A stretch of DNA of 64,000 nt from RGIG7332 sp045580305 (GCA_045580305.1 JAZNNQ010000003.1:76209-140208), one strand, 5' to 3'. Shown: positions 35,491 through 44,079, numbered from the stretch's first letter. Numbers and translations: made by a program. The notes: a model not told the origin generated them from the letters alone.

Positions 35491-36581
35491 AGATCATTTC
35501 TTTTTTAAAGAGGGAGGCGGTACTGTGTATCGCCTTCGTTGTGGCGGTGATAAGTGCATTTTTTGTTCCACCCGACCGTGGATACATAGAGTATATTGAT
35601 ACCCATGTGTTAATACTGCTTTTTTGCCTTATGGCCGTGGTGGCAGGAGTGCAAAAATGCGGATTTTTAACAAAGTTTGCACATTTAATTTGCAAAGGTG
35701 AAAAGTCCCTTAAGACCATTGTTACAACGCTTGTTTTGCTTTGTTTTTTTACATCAATGCTCATAACAAACGATGTGGCACTTATCACCTTCGTGCCATT
35801 TGCAATTCTCGTATTGAAACTGATAGACAAGAAGAAATACATTGTTTTCACTGTAGTTATGCAGACTATAGCGGCAAATCTCGGTAGCATGGCAACACCG
35901 GTGGGCAACCCGCAAAATTTATTCCTATATAGTAAGTTTTCAATGACTGCCGGGGATTTCTTTTCTACTGTTATACCGATTTCACTTGTATCACTTGTTT
36001 TGGTCTGTACTTGTATGTTGTTTTTAAAAAGTGAAAAGGTGAGTGTAGCATTTAAAGAAAAGGCAAAAATAAATCAGCCGAGAAAACTGGTGCTTTGGGC
36101 AGTGTTGTTCTGCTTATGCTTGCTCTGCGTGTTCCATTTGATAAATGACTGGATATTGCTTGCGGTTACGGTCGTTTGTGTCCTGCTATTTGAACGGGAA
36201 TTGCTCAGAAAGGTTGATTATTCACTTCTTGCTACCTTTGTTTTTTTCTTTATTTTTGCAGGAAATATTGCAAGAATTGATGCGGTGCGTTACTTTATAA
36301 GCGCACAAATGACTGAAAATGCAAAAATCACAGCGCTTGTTGTAAGTCAAGTAATAAGTAATGTGCCGGCAGCTGTAATGCTTGCTAATTTTACTGACAA
36401 CGGGAAAGTTTTACTTGCATACACAAATATAGGTGGGTTGGGAACACTAATTGCATCCCTTGCAAGCCTTATCTCATTTAAAATATACGCGAAAACTGAG
36501 AATGCAAATACAGGTAAATATTTTGCGGTGTTTACAATTTTAAATGCTATCTTTTTAGTGGTTTTGTGTCTGCTGTTTTAG
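35487..36581 (+). CDS. Ion-transporter superfamily permease (SLC13/CitMHS/ArsB-like)
   Basis: The 364 residues form about ten transmembrane helices in two related halves. Each half has the diagnostic loop of the ion-transporter superfamily: ITNDVALITFVP near residue 92 and ISNVPAAVML near 290, where the Asn-containing turns bind cation and anion. Such proteins carry dicarboxylates, arsenite or other anions; the substrate cannot be told from the sequence. The AUG overlaps the pepF stop. It is shorter than typical DASS carriers (about 450-500 residues) but complete at both ends. Confidence 0.75.
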   Translation: MKIISFLKREAVLCIAFVVAVISAFFVPPDRGYIEYIDTHVLILLFCLMAVVAGVQKCGFLTKFAHLICKGEKSLKTIVTTLVLLCFFTSMLITNDVALITFVPFAILVLKLIDKKKYIVFTVVMQTIAANLGSMATPVGNPQNLFLYSKFSMTAGDFFSTVIPISLVSLVLVCTCMLFLKSEKVSVAFKEKAKINQPRKLVLWAVLFCLCLLCVFHLINDWILLAVTVVCVLLFERELLRKVDYSLLATFVFFFIFAGNIARIDAVRYFISAQMTENAKITALVVSQVISNVPAAVMLANFTDNGKVLLAYTNIGGLGTLIASLASLISFKIYAKTENANTGKYFAVFTILNAIFLVVLCLLF

Positions 36582-36609
36582 AATAAAATGTTTATTCTTT
36601 GCATAAATA
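36581..36609 (+). promoter_or_regulatory. Weak candidate sigma-E promoter upstream of ymxH
   Basis: GAATAAA at 36581-36587, a 14-nt spacer and CATAAATA at 36602-36609 resemble the mother-cell sigma-E consensus (ATA-type -35, CATA-type -10). The match is partial and AT-rich DNA makes chance likely. The first base overlaps the permease stop. Confidence 0.3.
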
Positions 36610-36625
36610 ATATCGGGTGATTTAT

Positions 36626-36901
36626 ATGAGCGGTACAAGAATTACTGATTTAAGTAATAAAGAGGTAATTAATTTATGCGATGGGGCACGACTTGGCTAT
36701 GTAAACGATATTGAAATAGATTCCACCTGCGGTAAGGTCATTTCGATAATCGTGCCAAGCCCATGTGGCTGGAAATTCTGGCAACGGCAGGAGTATATAA
36801 TACCGTGGGATTCAATAGAAACCATAGGTGATGACATTATTTTAGTGGACTATAATTTAAAAATATGTCATTGTCGCGAGAAAAAATCTTGGTTTTCGTA
36901 A
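36626..36901 (+). CDS. YlmC/YmxH family sporulation protein (PRC-barrel)
   Basis: A 91-residue PRC-barrel protein: ITDLSNKEVINLCDGARLGYVNDI at the N-terminus, in which LSxKEVINxxDGARLG is the family signature, then VISIIVPSP and EYIIPWDSIETIGDDIILVD. YlmC/YmxH proteins are found in spore-formers and are annotated as sporulation-associated; the activity is unknown. ATG 36626 is used because GGGTGA at 36615-36620 is 5 nt upstream; a GTG at 36617 lies within that site. It stands alone between pepF-permease and rpsB. Confidence 0.85.
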   Translation: MSGTRITDLSNKEVINLCDGARLGYVNDIEIDSTCGKVISIIVPSPCGWKFWQRQEYIIPWDSIETIGDDIILVDYNLKICHCREKKSWFS

Positions 36902-36909
36902 AAAAACAC

Positions 36910-36938
36910 TTGCATTTTGCTTTTAGTTGTGATAACAT
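36910..36938 (+). promoter_or_regulatory. Sigma-A-type promoter for rpsB-tsf with a 100-nt leader
   Basis: TTGCAT at 36910-36915, 17-nt spacer, TAACAT at 36933-36938. The leader of about 95-100 nt before rpsB holds GTGGTCG repeated at about 36969 and 36986 and could fold; autoregulation by S2 is possible but not shown. Confidence 0.65.
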
Positions 36939-37040
36939 TATTCGGTAAAACACACATATCGTGATTGCGTGGTCGGTGCCGTAAGGTGGTCGCGTAAGTT
37001 TTAAGCGGTATGGAGGTTTAAACAAAAGGAGGAAAATTTT

Positions 37041-37769
37041 ATGTCACAGGTAATCTCTATGAAACAGCTTCTGGAGGCCGGCGTTCACTTCGGTCACCAG
37101 ACCCGTCGTTGGAACCCGAAGATGGCTCCGTACATCTTCACCGAGCGTAACGGTATCTACATCATCGATTTACAGAAGACCGTTAAGAAGCTCGAAGAGG
37201 CTTATTTCTTTGCACGCGATATCGTTGCAGAGGGTAAGAGCATCCTCTTTGTTGGTACAAAGAAGCAGGCTCAGGACGCTATCAAGGAAGAGGCAGAGCG
37301 CGTTGGTATGTACTATGTGAACGCTCGTTGGCTTGGTGGTATGCTCACCAACTTCAAGACTATGCGTCGTCGTATCGATCGTCTCAACCAGTTAAAGCGT
37401 ATGGAGGCTGACGGTACATTTGATCTTCTCTTAAAGAAGGAAGTTATTAAGTTACAGGCTGAAATTGCTAAGCTTGAGAAGTATCTCGGCGGCGTTAAGG
37501 AGATGGACAAGCTTCCGGGCGCACTCTTTATCGTTGACCCCCGCAAGGAGCGCAATGCAATTGCAGAAGCTCGCAAGTTAGGTATTCCGATAATCGCTAT
37601 CGTTGACACCAACTGTGATCCGGAAGAGATTGATTATGTAATTCCGGGTAATGATGATGCTATCCGCGCAATTAAGCTCATTTCCGAGACAATCGCAAAT
37701 GCAGCTATCGAAGCTCGCCAGGGTGAGCAGGTTGCTGCTGAGGAAGCAGCTGAAGAAGCAGCTGAGTAA
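37041..37769 (+). CDS. rpsB: 30S ribosomal protein S2
   Basis: S2 binds the head-body junction of the 30S subunit together with S1. The 242-residue protein begins ISMKQLLEAGVHFGHQTRRWNPKM and contains the signature ARWLGGMLTNF near residue 95 and PGALFIVDPRKE near 155, with an acidic, Ala-rich tail. Codons are strongly biased to GTT, GCT, AAG and CGT, as expected for a highly expressed gene. AAAGGAGGA is 8 nt before the ATG. It forms an operon with tsf. Confidence 0.97.
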   Translation: MSQVISMKQLLEAGVHFGHQTRRWNPKMAPYIFTERNGIYIIDLQKTVKKLEEAYFFARDIVAEGKSILFVGTKKQAQDAIKEEAERVGMYYVNARWLGGMLTNFKTMRRRIDRLNQLKRMEADGTFDLLLKKEVIKLQAEIAKLEKYLGGVKEMDKLPGALFIVDPRKERNAIAEARKLGIPIIAIVDTNCDPEEIDYVIPGNDDAIRAIKLISETIANAAIEARQGEQVAAEEAAEEAAE

Positions 37770-37793
37770 TTTATATACAGGAGGATAACTACA

Positions 37794-38705
37794 ATGGCAT
37801 TTACAGCAAAAGATGTACAGGCGCTGCGTGAGAAGACCGGCGTTGGTATGATGGATTGTAAGAAAGCGCTCGCAGCATCCGACGGTGATATGGATAAGGC
37901 AATCGAGTTCCTTCGTGAGAAGGGTCTTGCAGCTTCTGAGAAGAAGGCTGGCCGTATCGCAGCTGAAGGTATGGTTTATGCAGGCGTTATCAATAACATG
38001 GGTGTTGCTGTTGAGGTTAACAGCGAGACCGACTTCGTTGCAAAGAACACTGATTTCCAGAAGTTTGTTGAGGATGTTGCTGTTGCAGTAGCTACCAACA
38101 AGCCTGCTGATGTTGAGGCTCTTTTTGCTTGCAAGTATCCGAACAGCGATTTAACCGTTGAGGATATGCAGCGTGAGAAGGTTCTTACCATCGGTGAGAA
38201 CATCAAGGTTCGTCGTTTCGCTCTTTATGAGAACAATGTAAGCGTACCCTACATCCATATGGGTGGTAAGATCGGCGTTCTCGTTAATATGGAAATTTCC
38301 GACGACCTTAAGGGTAATGATGCTGTTACCGCACTTGGTCGCGATGTAGCTATGCAGATCGCAGCTATGAACCCCGGTTACCTTGCTAAGGATGATGTTG
38401 ATCCGTCCGTTTTAGAGAAAGAGAAGGAGATCCTTCTTGCTCAGGCTCTCAATGAGGGCAAGCCCCAGCAGATTGCTGAGAAGATGGTTATGGGTCGTAT
38501 CGGCAAGTTCTATGCTGAAAACTGCTTACTTGAGCAGGCATTCGTTAAGGACGACAAGGTTTCCGTTGCAAAGCATGTTGATGCAGTTGCTAAGGAACTT
38601 GGCGGTTCTATTAAGGTTGTTGCATTCACTCGTTTTGAGAAGGGTGAAGGCATTGAGAAGCGTGTTGACAACTTCGCAGAAGAAGTTGCAAGCATGGCTA
38701 AGTAA
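37794..38705 (+). CDS. tsf: Translation elongation factor Ts
   Basis: EF-Ts exchanges GDP for GTP on EF-Tu. The 303 residues begin with a UBA-like domain and the family signature LREKTGVGMMDCKKAL (residues about 11-26), followed by the EF-Ts core with NSETDFVAKN near 76 and the HVDAVAKELGG region near 263. It uses the same highly expressed codon set as rpsB, 24 nt upstream, and ends in a strong terminator. Confidence 0.97.
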   Translation: MAFTAKDVQALREKTGVGMMDCKKALAASDGDMDKAIEFLREKGLAASEKKAGRIAAEGMVYAGVINNMGVAVEVNSETDFVAKNTDFQKFVEDVAVAVATNKPADVEALFACKYPNSDLTVEDMQREKVLTIGENIKVRRFALYENNVSVPYIHMGGKIGVLVNMEISDDLKGNDAVTALGRDVAMQIAAMNPGYLAKDDVDPSVLEKEKEILLAQALNEGKPQQIAEKMVMGRIGKFYAENCLLEQAFVKDDKVSVAKHVDAVAKELGGSIKVVAFTRFEKGEGIEKRVDNFAEEVASMAK

Positions 38706-38720
38706 GTTAAAACTTATATT

Positions 38721-38750
38721 AAAGGACGGAGCTGACTCCGTCCTTTTTCT
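38721..38750 (+). terminator. Rho-independent terminator after tsf
   Basis: An 11-bp stem (AAAGGACGGAG at 38721-38731, complement 38736-38746) with loop CTGA and a T run. It isolates rpsB-tsf from sipL. Confidence 0.9.
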
Positions 38751-38754
38751 TTTG

Positions 38755-38783
38755 TCATAAACGGATTTTTTCGCTCATATACT
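38755..38783 (+). promoter_or_regulatory. Candidate sigma-E promoter for sipL
   Basis: TCATAAA at 38755-38761, a 14-nt spacer and CATATACT at 38776-38783. The -10 differs at one position from the Bacillus sigma-E form CATACAnT, and the spacing is right for this mother-cell sigma factor. It lies between the tsf terminator and sipL, about 35 nt before the ATG, where a sporulation promoter is expected. Confidence 0.5.
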
Positions 38784-38818
38784 TAAACAGAAAAGAACTG
38801 CGAAAGGAGCGAAAAAAT

Positions 38819-40339
38819 ATGGAGCTGGAGCTGAATAAACGCAAAATTAATTTTTATGACAATGTATATGAATCAGGGGTAATTCATGAAGAAAACGGTG
38901 AGCTTATTGTACCCGACGCAAGCCCTGATATGGAGAGAATTATATTCTCCGGAGGTAGGGTGTATATCAAAGAAAAGAATATTCACGATGGCAGTGTAAC
39001 GCTTAGTGGCATGGTTGAGGGCTGTGTTTTATACATTGCAGACGGCGAAACCGGTATTCGCAAGTTAGATATACATATGCCGATAAGCCACAGCTTTGAA
39101 TCACCGTCAATATCCAGCGATTTACAATGTGTAGCATGTTCGGAACTTACATCATTGGAGGCAAGAGAAATTAATTCTCGAAAAATCGCTATCCGTGCCC
39201 ATATTGCGATTGATGTAAAATGCTATGCGGCTCAAAATATGGAGATAACACAAGGCATTGAAAACAGAGAAGAATTTTCTGTGGAAGTACGAAATGATAA
39301 GGAGAATTTTTATGTCCCTGCACTCATAAAAGAGCGAAGCTTTACTATTATTGATGATATTGAAATTCCTAAAGGTAGTCCTAATTTCCACACCATGCTT
39401 AACAATGATGTCACACTTACTTGTACTGATATGAAGCTCATAGGGAACAAGGCTATTATAAAGGGTGTTGCAGGTATCAAATACACTTATTGTGACAAAG
39501 ACGGAATCGTGAATGTCGCGTCGCATAATTTGCCGTATTCCCAGATTATGGATATTGAAGATTTTGAAGAAGAATGCGACTTGAATGTAAAAATGAATAT
39601 ACGAGCTCTTAATATAGAACCGGCACACGATATGACCGGTGATATCAGATATATATCCGTTAATATTCTCGTTGACACAACGCTTATGGCATATCTCAAA
39701 GAAAATGTCTCGCTTATAGAAGACTTATACAGCACAGCGTATGTGTTAAATGCACAGTTTGAAGAGCTGCCGGCACATAAAATGAGTGAGCATATTAATA
39801 AGCGCGTTGCGGTTAATGAAAATATCGAAACGGCAAATCTGGTGCAAAAAGTACTCGATACAAAGATTGTTCTTGAACCTATGCACCAAAACGGCGATAA
39901 AATCCAAAATGATGCACAGATCCAGATTTTGTATCTTGGAGATGACGGAGAGATTTATTGCGTTCAACGCAGATGCAGTGCAGAGTGTATGGTCAGCATA
40001 CCTACTGGTGCAAAAATTCTTTGCGATACAAGCGTTACAGGAGAAACTGCAACGGGAAGCGGAAATCAAATTGCTGTGCATTTCTTTGTAGATTATGATG
40101 TTAAACTTCTTAGTAAAGATAAAATTCGAAACTTAAGATGTTTAAGTTCGGGTGAAGAGCGTACGGGAAATACAGACGAGGCTTATGTTATTGTAAAACA
40201 TATTTACAGCGACCAACCTATATGGAATATTGCCAAGAAATACAATACCACGGTCGATGAGATTGCTGCTGCAAACGGACTTGATTTTTATGAAACCGTT
40301 GAGGCGGGAAGTATGCTCCTTATTCCTTGCGGGAAATAG
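38819..40339 (+). CDS. SipL-like spore morphogenesis protein (DUF3794 and LysM)
   Basis: The 506-residue protein has repeated DUF3794/SPOCS domains (about residues 30-145, 175-290 and 335-435) and a C-terminal LysM domain (about 455-503, with IWNIAKKYNTTVDEIAAANGL). This is the architecture of Clostridioides difficile SipL, which binds SpoIVA through LysM and anchors the coat to the forespore. The start ATG follows GAAAGGAG. It is a single-gene unit behind a sigma-E-like promoter, or shared with the next gene 15 nt downstream. Confidence 0.85.
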   Translation: MELELNKRKINFYDNVYESGVIHEENGELIVPDASPDMERIIFSGGRVYIKEKNIHDGSVTLSGMVEGCVLYIADGETGIRKLDIHMPISHSFESPSISSDLQCVACSELTSLEAREINSRKIAIRAHIAIDVKCYAAQNMEITQGIENREEFSVEVRNDKENFYVPALIKERSFTIIDDIEIPKGSPNFHTMLNNDVTLTCTDMKLIGNKAIIKGVAGIKYTYCDKDGIVNVASHNLPYSQIMDIEDFEEECDLNVKMNIRALNIEPAHDMTGDIRYISVNILVDTTLMAYLKENVSLIEDLYSTAYVLNAQFEELPAHKMSEHINKRVAVNENIETANLVQKVLDTKIVLEPMHQNGDKIQNDAQIQILYLGDDGEIYCVQRRCSAECMVSIPTGAKILCDTSVTGETATGSGNQIAVHFFVDYDVKLLSKDKIRNLRCLSSGEERTGNTDEAYVIVKHIYSDQPIWNIAKKYNTTVDEIAAANGLDFYETVEAGSMLLIPCGK

Positions 40340-40354
40340 AGGTGGCGCGTCATA

Positions 40355-41005
40355 ATTGCTACTTTTTTTAGCGTTCTGATTTCTGTATGTATAGCTGAAA
40401 TGGGGGACAAAACCCAGCTTTTTGTCATCGGGCTGTCAGCTAAACACAAAACAAGAGATGTGCTTTTGGGAATTGGTATAGCAACCGTGCTTTTAAATGC
40501 AATGGGTGTTTTTATGGGCAGTGTATTGGCGAAAATGTTCCCATTTGAATATGTCAGTCTTGCTGCAGGGTTTTTCTTTTTGGTTTTTGCACTGCTCACC
40601 TTAGGTAAAGACGAAAAAAATAAGATTGCAAACCGTTCATCGGTGTTAGGTATTGCTGTGGCATTCTTTTTGGCGGAACTGGGAGACAAAACCCAACTTT
40701 CGGCAATAGCCTTTTCAGCGAGTAATCCGAATGAAATATGGAGCGTGTTTATTGGAGCAACCTGCGGAATGCTAATTGCAGATGGAGTAGGAATATTAAT
40801 TGCCAAAATCATGGGCAAACAGATACCTGAGAAATTTATGAAAGCAGCGGCATATCTGATTTTTACATTCTATGGCTTTAAAACTATTTTTGATCATTTT
40901 TACTTGTTTTTGCCCGGAAAAAGCGTGCCGCTTACATTAACTATTGCCATACTCTATGCATTTTTTAGCTTTATACTCCTTAAAGGACGCAAAAGAGAAT
41001 GTTAA
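40355..41005 (+). CDS. UPF0016/GDT1 (TMEM165) family cation transporter with no canonical start
   Basis: Both halves carry the family signature ExGDKT: EMGDKTQ at the end of helix 1 and ELGDKTQ near residue 110, within about six or seven transmembrane helices; family members transport Mn2+ or Ca2+. The only canonical ATG (40400) falls inside the first signature and would cut off helix 1 and its Glu. The frame is open back to the sipL stop at 40337-40339 and encodes a normal N-terminal helix (IIATFFSVLISVCIAEMGDK). GAGGTGG at 40339-40345 points to initiation at ATA 40352 or ATT 40355. I place the start at ATT; the exact codon is uncertain. Confidence 0.8.
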   Translation: MATFFSVLISVCIAEMGDKTQLFVIGLSAKHKTRDVLLGIGIATVLLNAMGVFMGSVLAKMFPFEYVSLAAGFFFLVFALLTLGKDEKNKIANRSSVLGIAVAFFLAELGDKTQLSAIAFSASNPNEIWSVFIGATCGMLIADGVGILIAKIMGKQIPEKFMKAAAYLIFTFYGFKTIFDHFYLFLPGKSVPLTLTIAILYAFFSFILLKGRKREC

Positions 41006-41009
41006 TTAT

Positions 41010-41047
41010 AAAAAATGGGTGTTTCGTCGAAATGCCCATTTTTTGTT
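41010..41047 (+). terminator. Terminator after the UPF0016 gene
   Basis: AAAAAATGGG pairs with CCCATTTTTT and an inner TTTC/GAAA stem lies around the loop at 41026-41028, followed by a T run. Confidence 0.8.
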
Positions 41048-41074
41048 TTTTAGCAAAAATTTTAAAAAAACCTG

Positions 41075-41103
41075 TGGACAATTTGTCTAAAAACCATTAT
41101 GAT
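41075..41103 (+). promoter_or_regulatory. Sigma-A-type promoter for the pyrH operon
   Basis: TGGACA at 41075-41080, 17-nt spacer, TATGAT at 41098-41103, 43 nt before the pyrH ATG. It drives the long pyrH-polC run. Confidence 0.6.
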
Positions 41104-41146
41104 ATATATAAGTGAAAAATAAATATTTTATATATGGAGGAAAGTT

Positions 41147-41866
41147 ATGCAAAAGCCATTATACAAGCGTATCTTACTCAAAATAAGCGGTGAGGCACTT
41201 GCCGGCGAAAAGAAGTCCGGTCTTGATTTTACCGTTATTGATTCTGTATGTGATGCAGTAAAGGAATGTGTTGAATTAGGCGTTGAAATAGGTATAGTAA
41301 TCGGCGGCGGTAATTTCTGGCGCGGTGCTAAGGACGGCGGAGATCATATGGATCGTACTCGCGCTGACCATATGGGAATGCTTGCTACCACCATTAACTC
41401 TCTTGCTGTTGCCGATGTTCTTGAACAGAAAGGTGTTAATGTCCGCGTTCAGACTGCTATCGAAATGCGCGCCTTTGCGGAGCCTTATGTTAGAAATCGT
41501 GCTGTTCGCCACCTTGAAAAGGGCAGAGTAGTTATCTTTGCTTGCGGTACAGGTAATCCGTTCTTCTCCACTGATACTGCTGCGGTTTTACGCGCTGCGG
41601 AAATCGATGCCAATGTTATTATGAAGGCTACAAATGTTGATGGTGTTTACGATTCCGACCCGAAGAAGAATCCGGAAGCAAAGAAATTCGACACTCTTAC
41701 ATACAACGAAGTTCTTGCCCGACATCTCGCGGTTATGGACAGCACAGCAACCTCGCTCTCTATGGACAATAATATTCCCATTATCGTATTTGCTCTGCGC
41801 GACAGAGACAATATTCGCCGCGTTATTATGGGCGAAAAAATCGGTACAATTGTTAAGGAGGACTAA
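41147..41866 (+). CDS. pyrH: Uridylate kinase (UMP kinase)
   Basis: PyrH phosphorylates UMP to UDP and is allosterically controlled by GTP and UTP in many bacteria. The 239-residue protein of the amino-acid-kinase fold shows LLKISGEALAG near residue 10, IVIGGGNFWRG near 47, the MGMLAT segment near 77, and GTGNPFFSTDTAA near 134. GGAGGAAAG precedes the ATG. It is followed 6 nt later by frr, the conserved bacterial pair. Confidence 0.97.
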   Translation: MQKPLYKRILLKISGEALAGEKKSGLDFTVIDSVCDAVKECVELGVEIGIVIGGGNFWRGAKDGGDHMDRTRADHMGMLATTINSLAVADVLEQKGVNVRVQTAIEMRAFAEPYVRNRAVRHLEKGRVVIFACGTGNPFFSTDTAAVLRAAEIDANVIMKATNVDGVYDSDPKKNPEAKKFDTLTYNEVLARHLAVMDSTATSLSMDNNIPIIVFALRDRDNIRRVIMGEKIGTIVKED

Positions 41867-41872
41867 AATATT

Positions 41873-42427
41873 ATGAATGCACAGGTTAAAGATTTTGATG
41901 TTAAAATGACAAAAACCATTGATGTTGTTGCAGGTGATCTTGGCGCTGTTCGTGCAGGACGCGCGAATCCTGCGGTTTTGGAAAAGATTTCCGTTGATTA
42001 TTACGGAACAGCTACCCCGATAAACCAGGTAGGCTCAGTTTCTGTTCCGGAACCCAGAAGCCTTGTTATCCAACCTTGGGACGCTTCCATTCTTAAGGCT
42101 ATTGAAAAGGCTATTCAGTCATCTGATCTTGGTATTAATCCGCAGAATGACGGCAAGGTTATCCGCCTTAACTTCCCACAGCTTACCGAGGAGCGCCGTC
42201 ACGACCTCATTAAGCAGGTTAAGAAAATCGGTGAAGACGGTAAGGTTGCTATCCGCAATATTCGCCGTGATGCAATGGATTTCTTCAAGGATCTGAAAAA
42301 GAAATCCGAGATTACCGAGGATGATTTAAAGGGCATCGAAAAGGATGTACAGAATATCACCGATGCTCATTGTAAAGAAATTGACACTATGGTTGCAAAG
42401 AAGGAAAAGGAGCTTCTTGAAGTTTAA
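41873..42427 (+). CDS. frr: Ribosome recycling factor
   Basis: RRF with EF-G splits post-termination ribosomes. The 184 residues include the two-domain signature: GRANPAVLEKISVDYYG near 29-45, PEPRSLVIQPWD near 62 and the long three-helix bundle with EERRHDLIKQVKK near 107. Codon use is of the highly expressed type. A terminator follows, although uppS lies only 75 nt further. Confidence 0.97.
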   Translation: MNAQVKDFDVKMTKTIDVVAGDLGAVRAGRANPAVLEKISVDYYGTATPINQVGSVSVPEPRSLVIQPWDASILKAIEKAIQSSDLGINPQNDGKVIRLNFPQLTEERRHDLIKQVKKIGEDGKVAIRNIRRDAMDFFKDLKKKSEITEDDLKGIEKDVQNITDAHCKEIDTMVAKKEKELLEV

Positions 42428-42446
42428 AAAATTATAGCTTAAAAAA

Positions 42447-42480
42447 GAACATAAGGGCATTTTGCCCTTATGTTCATTTT
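42447..42480 (+). terminator. Terminator after frr
   Basis: A 13-bp perfect stem (GAACATAAGGGCA at 42447-42459, complement 42463-42475), 3-nt loop, followed by ATTTTAC. The T run is short, so some readthrough into uppS is likely because no promoter is visible between them. Confidence 0.75.
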
Positions 42481-42501
42481 ACAATGAGGGGATTAATAGC
42501 G

Positions 42502-43248
42502 ATGAATTTGTTTAAATTTAAGAAGAAACCCGCGCAAGAGCTTGATATGACACGACTTCCGCGTCATATAGCAATTATTATGGACGGCAACGGCCGTTGG
42601 GCGAAAAAAAGAGGTTTGCCGCGTACGGCAGGCCACAAGGTGGGCAGTGAGACCTTCCGTACAATCGCAACCTACTGTAATGATATTGGTATTAAATATC
42701 TTACAGTATATGCTTTTTCTACCGAAAATTGGAAACGACCTCAAGAAGAGGTTGATGCAATAATGAAGCTTTTGGAAGAGTATATTTTAGAAGCTTTTGA
42801 AAAAGTGCGTAAGGATAACATAAAGCTTACATTTTGGGGTGAGCGTAGCAGACTTTCCCCCAAACTTCAGCAGATGATGGCGGAGGTTGAGGAAAAAAGT
42901 CGCGATATGACCGGAATTCATGTCAATGTGTGCTTGAATTACGGTGGACGCGATGAGCTTGCCAGAGCGACAAGAGATATAGCGCAGGCGGTTAAAAACG
43001 GTGAAATCGACATAGATAACATAAATGAAGAATTGATATCAAGGTCTATATACTCCAAGGATGTTCCGGATCCTGAACTTATTATTCGTCCAAGTGGTGA
43101 GATACGCACATCGAACTTCCTGCTTTGGCAGTCAGCATATTCGGAATATTACTTTACCGATGTTCTGTGGCCGGATTTTAAGCCACATGAGCTTGATCGT
43201 GCAATAATTGCTTATCAAAACAGATCTCGAAGATTTGGAGGGGTGTAA
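42502..43248 (+). CDS. uppS: Undecaprenyl diphosphate synthase (isoprenyl transferase)
   Basis: UppS builds the C55 cis-prenyl carrier of peptidoglycan synthesis from farnesyl diphosphate and IPP. The 248-residue protein contains HIAIIMDGNGRWAKKR near 20 with the catalytic Asp, TVYAFSTENWKRP near 68, NYGGRDEL near 144 and the signature RPSGEIRTSNFLLWQ region near 194. ATG 42502 fits GAGGGG upstream; an ATG at 42484 lies before that site. Its product chain continues with dxr and ispG, which make the isoprenoid units. Confidence 0.95.
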   Translation: MNLFKFKKKPAQELDMTRLPRHIAIIMDGNGRWAKKRGLPRTAGHKVGSETFRTIATYCNDIGIKYLTVYAFSTENWKRPQEEVDAIMKLLEEYILEAFEKVRKDNIKLTFWGERSRLSPKLQQMMAEVEEKSRDMTGIHVNVCLNYGGRDELARATRDIAQAVKNGEIDIDNINEELISRSIYSKDVPDPELIIRPSGEIRTSNFLLWQSAYSEYYFTDVLWPDFKPHELDRAIIAYQNRSRRFGGV

Positions 43249-43251
43249 GAT

Positions 43252-44064
43252 ATGCTTATTCGTACTATTTCCGCGTTTGTTTGCTTGCCTTTGTTTTTCG
43301 CTGTAATTTATTTTTTGCCACCGGTATGTCTTACTGTTTCTCTTGCCATCATTGCTGTCGTTGCAGTGTATGAACTTTTATGGAGAAGTAAGATCGTAAC
43401 CAATAAAGCATTGGTTTGTGTCGGATATATAATGGCGCTTGCTGTTGTTGTTTGGGCGCATTTTGGATATAATGGGGCATATATTTTACCGGCTGCGTTT
43501 GCGCTTACTTTATGTGTGTTTGTCATTTGGATGACAAATCAAAAGAATATTGAGTTTAAGCAGGTTACAGCTACTGTTTTTGGTGCTACCATTATTCCGT
43601 TTTTTCTTTCTTCAATATTGGGAATAATGGCAATGGACAAAGCTAAGTTTATAATAATTCTCCCGTTTATGGCGGCTTGGCTTACCGATACCGGGGCTTA
43701 TTATTCCGGATATTTTTTCGGAAAGCATAAACTTGCACCGACGATAAGCCCTAAAAAGACCGTTGAAGGAGCAGTTGGCGGCGTAATAACCTGTATAGTA
43801 TCCTTTGTTGTCTACGGACTTATTATGGAGCAGTTCTTTAGCCTTGATGCAAACTACTTATTACTTGCGCTAACGGGTCTTGTACTATCTCCGATAGCAC
43901 AGATAGGAGACCTATCATTATCTATTATTAAGAGGGAATATAATATTAAGGATTATGGTGTTATCTTCCCAGGACACGGTGGTATTTTAGATCGCTTTGA
44001 TAGCGTTCTGTTCACTGCACCGTCAACTTTAATTATTTTGAATTTTCTTACACTTATAGCTTAA
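43252..44064 (+). CDS. cdsA: Phosphatidate cytidylyltransferase CdsA
   Basis: CdsA makes CDP-diacylglycerol from phosphatidic acid and CTP. The 270-residue integral membrane protein has about eight helices and the complete CTP-transferase signature near the end: SIIKREYNIKD followed by FPGHGGILDR, with the SPKKTVEGAVGG motif before it. It starts 3 nt after the uppS stop. PlsC, which makes its substrate, is encoded at 58613. Confidence 0.94.
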   Translation: MLIRTISAFVCLPLFFAVIYFLPPVCLTVSLAIIAVVAVYELLWRSKIVTNKALVCVGYIMALAVVVWAHFGYNGAYILPAAFALTLCVFVIWMTNQKNIEFKQVTATVFGATIIPFFLSSILGIMAMDKAKFIIILPFMAAWLTDTGAYYSGYFFGKHKLAPTISPKKTVEGAVGGVITCIVSFVVYGLIMEQFFSLDANYLLLALTGLVLSPIAQIGDLSLSIIKREYNIKDYGVIFPGHGGILDRFDSVLFTAPSTLIILNFLTLIA

Positions 44065-44079
44065 GAGGTGGAAAACCGT

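Noticed and set aside
37010..37021. A mini-frame ATG GAG GTT TAA in the rpsB leader
   Set aside because: It is only three codons with no upstream ribosome-binding site; chance is the simpler explanation.
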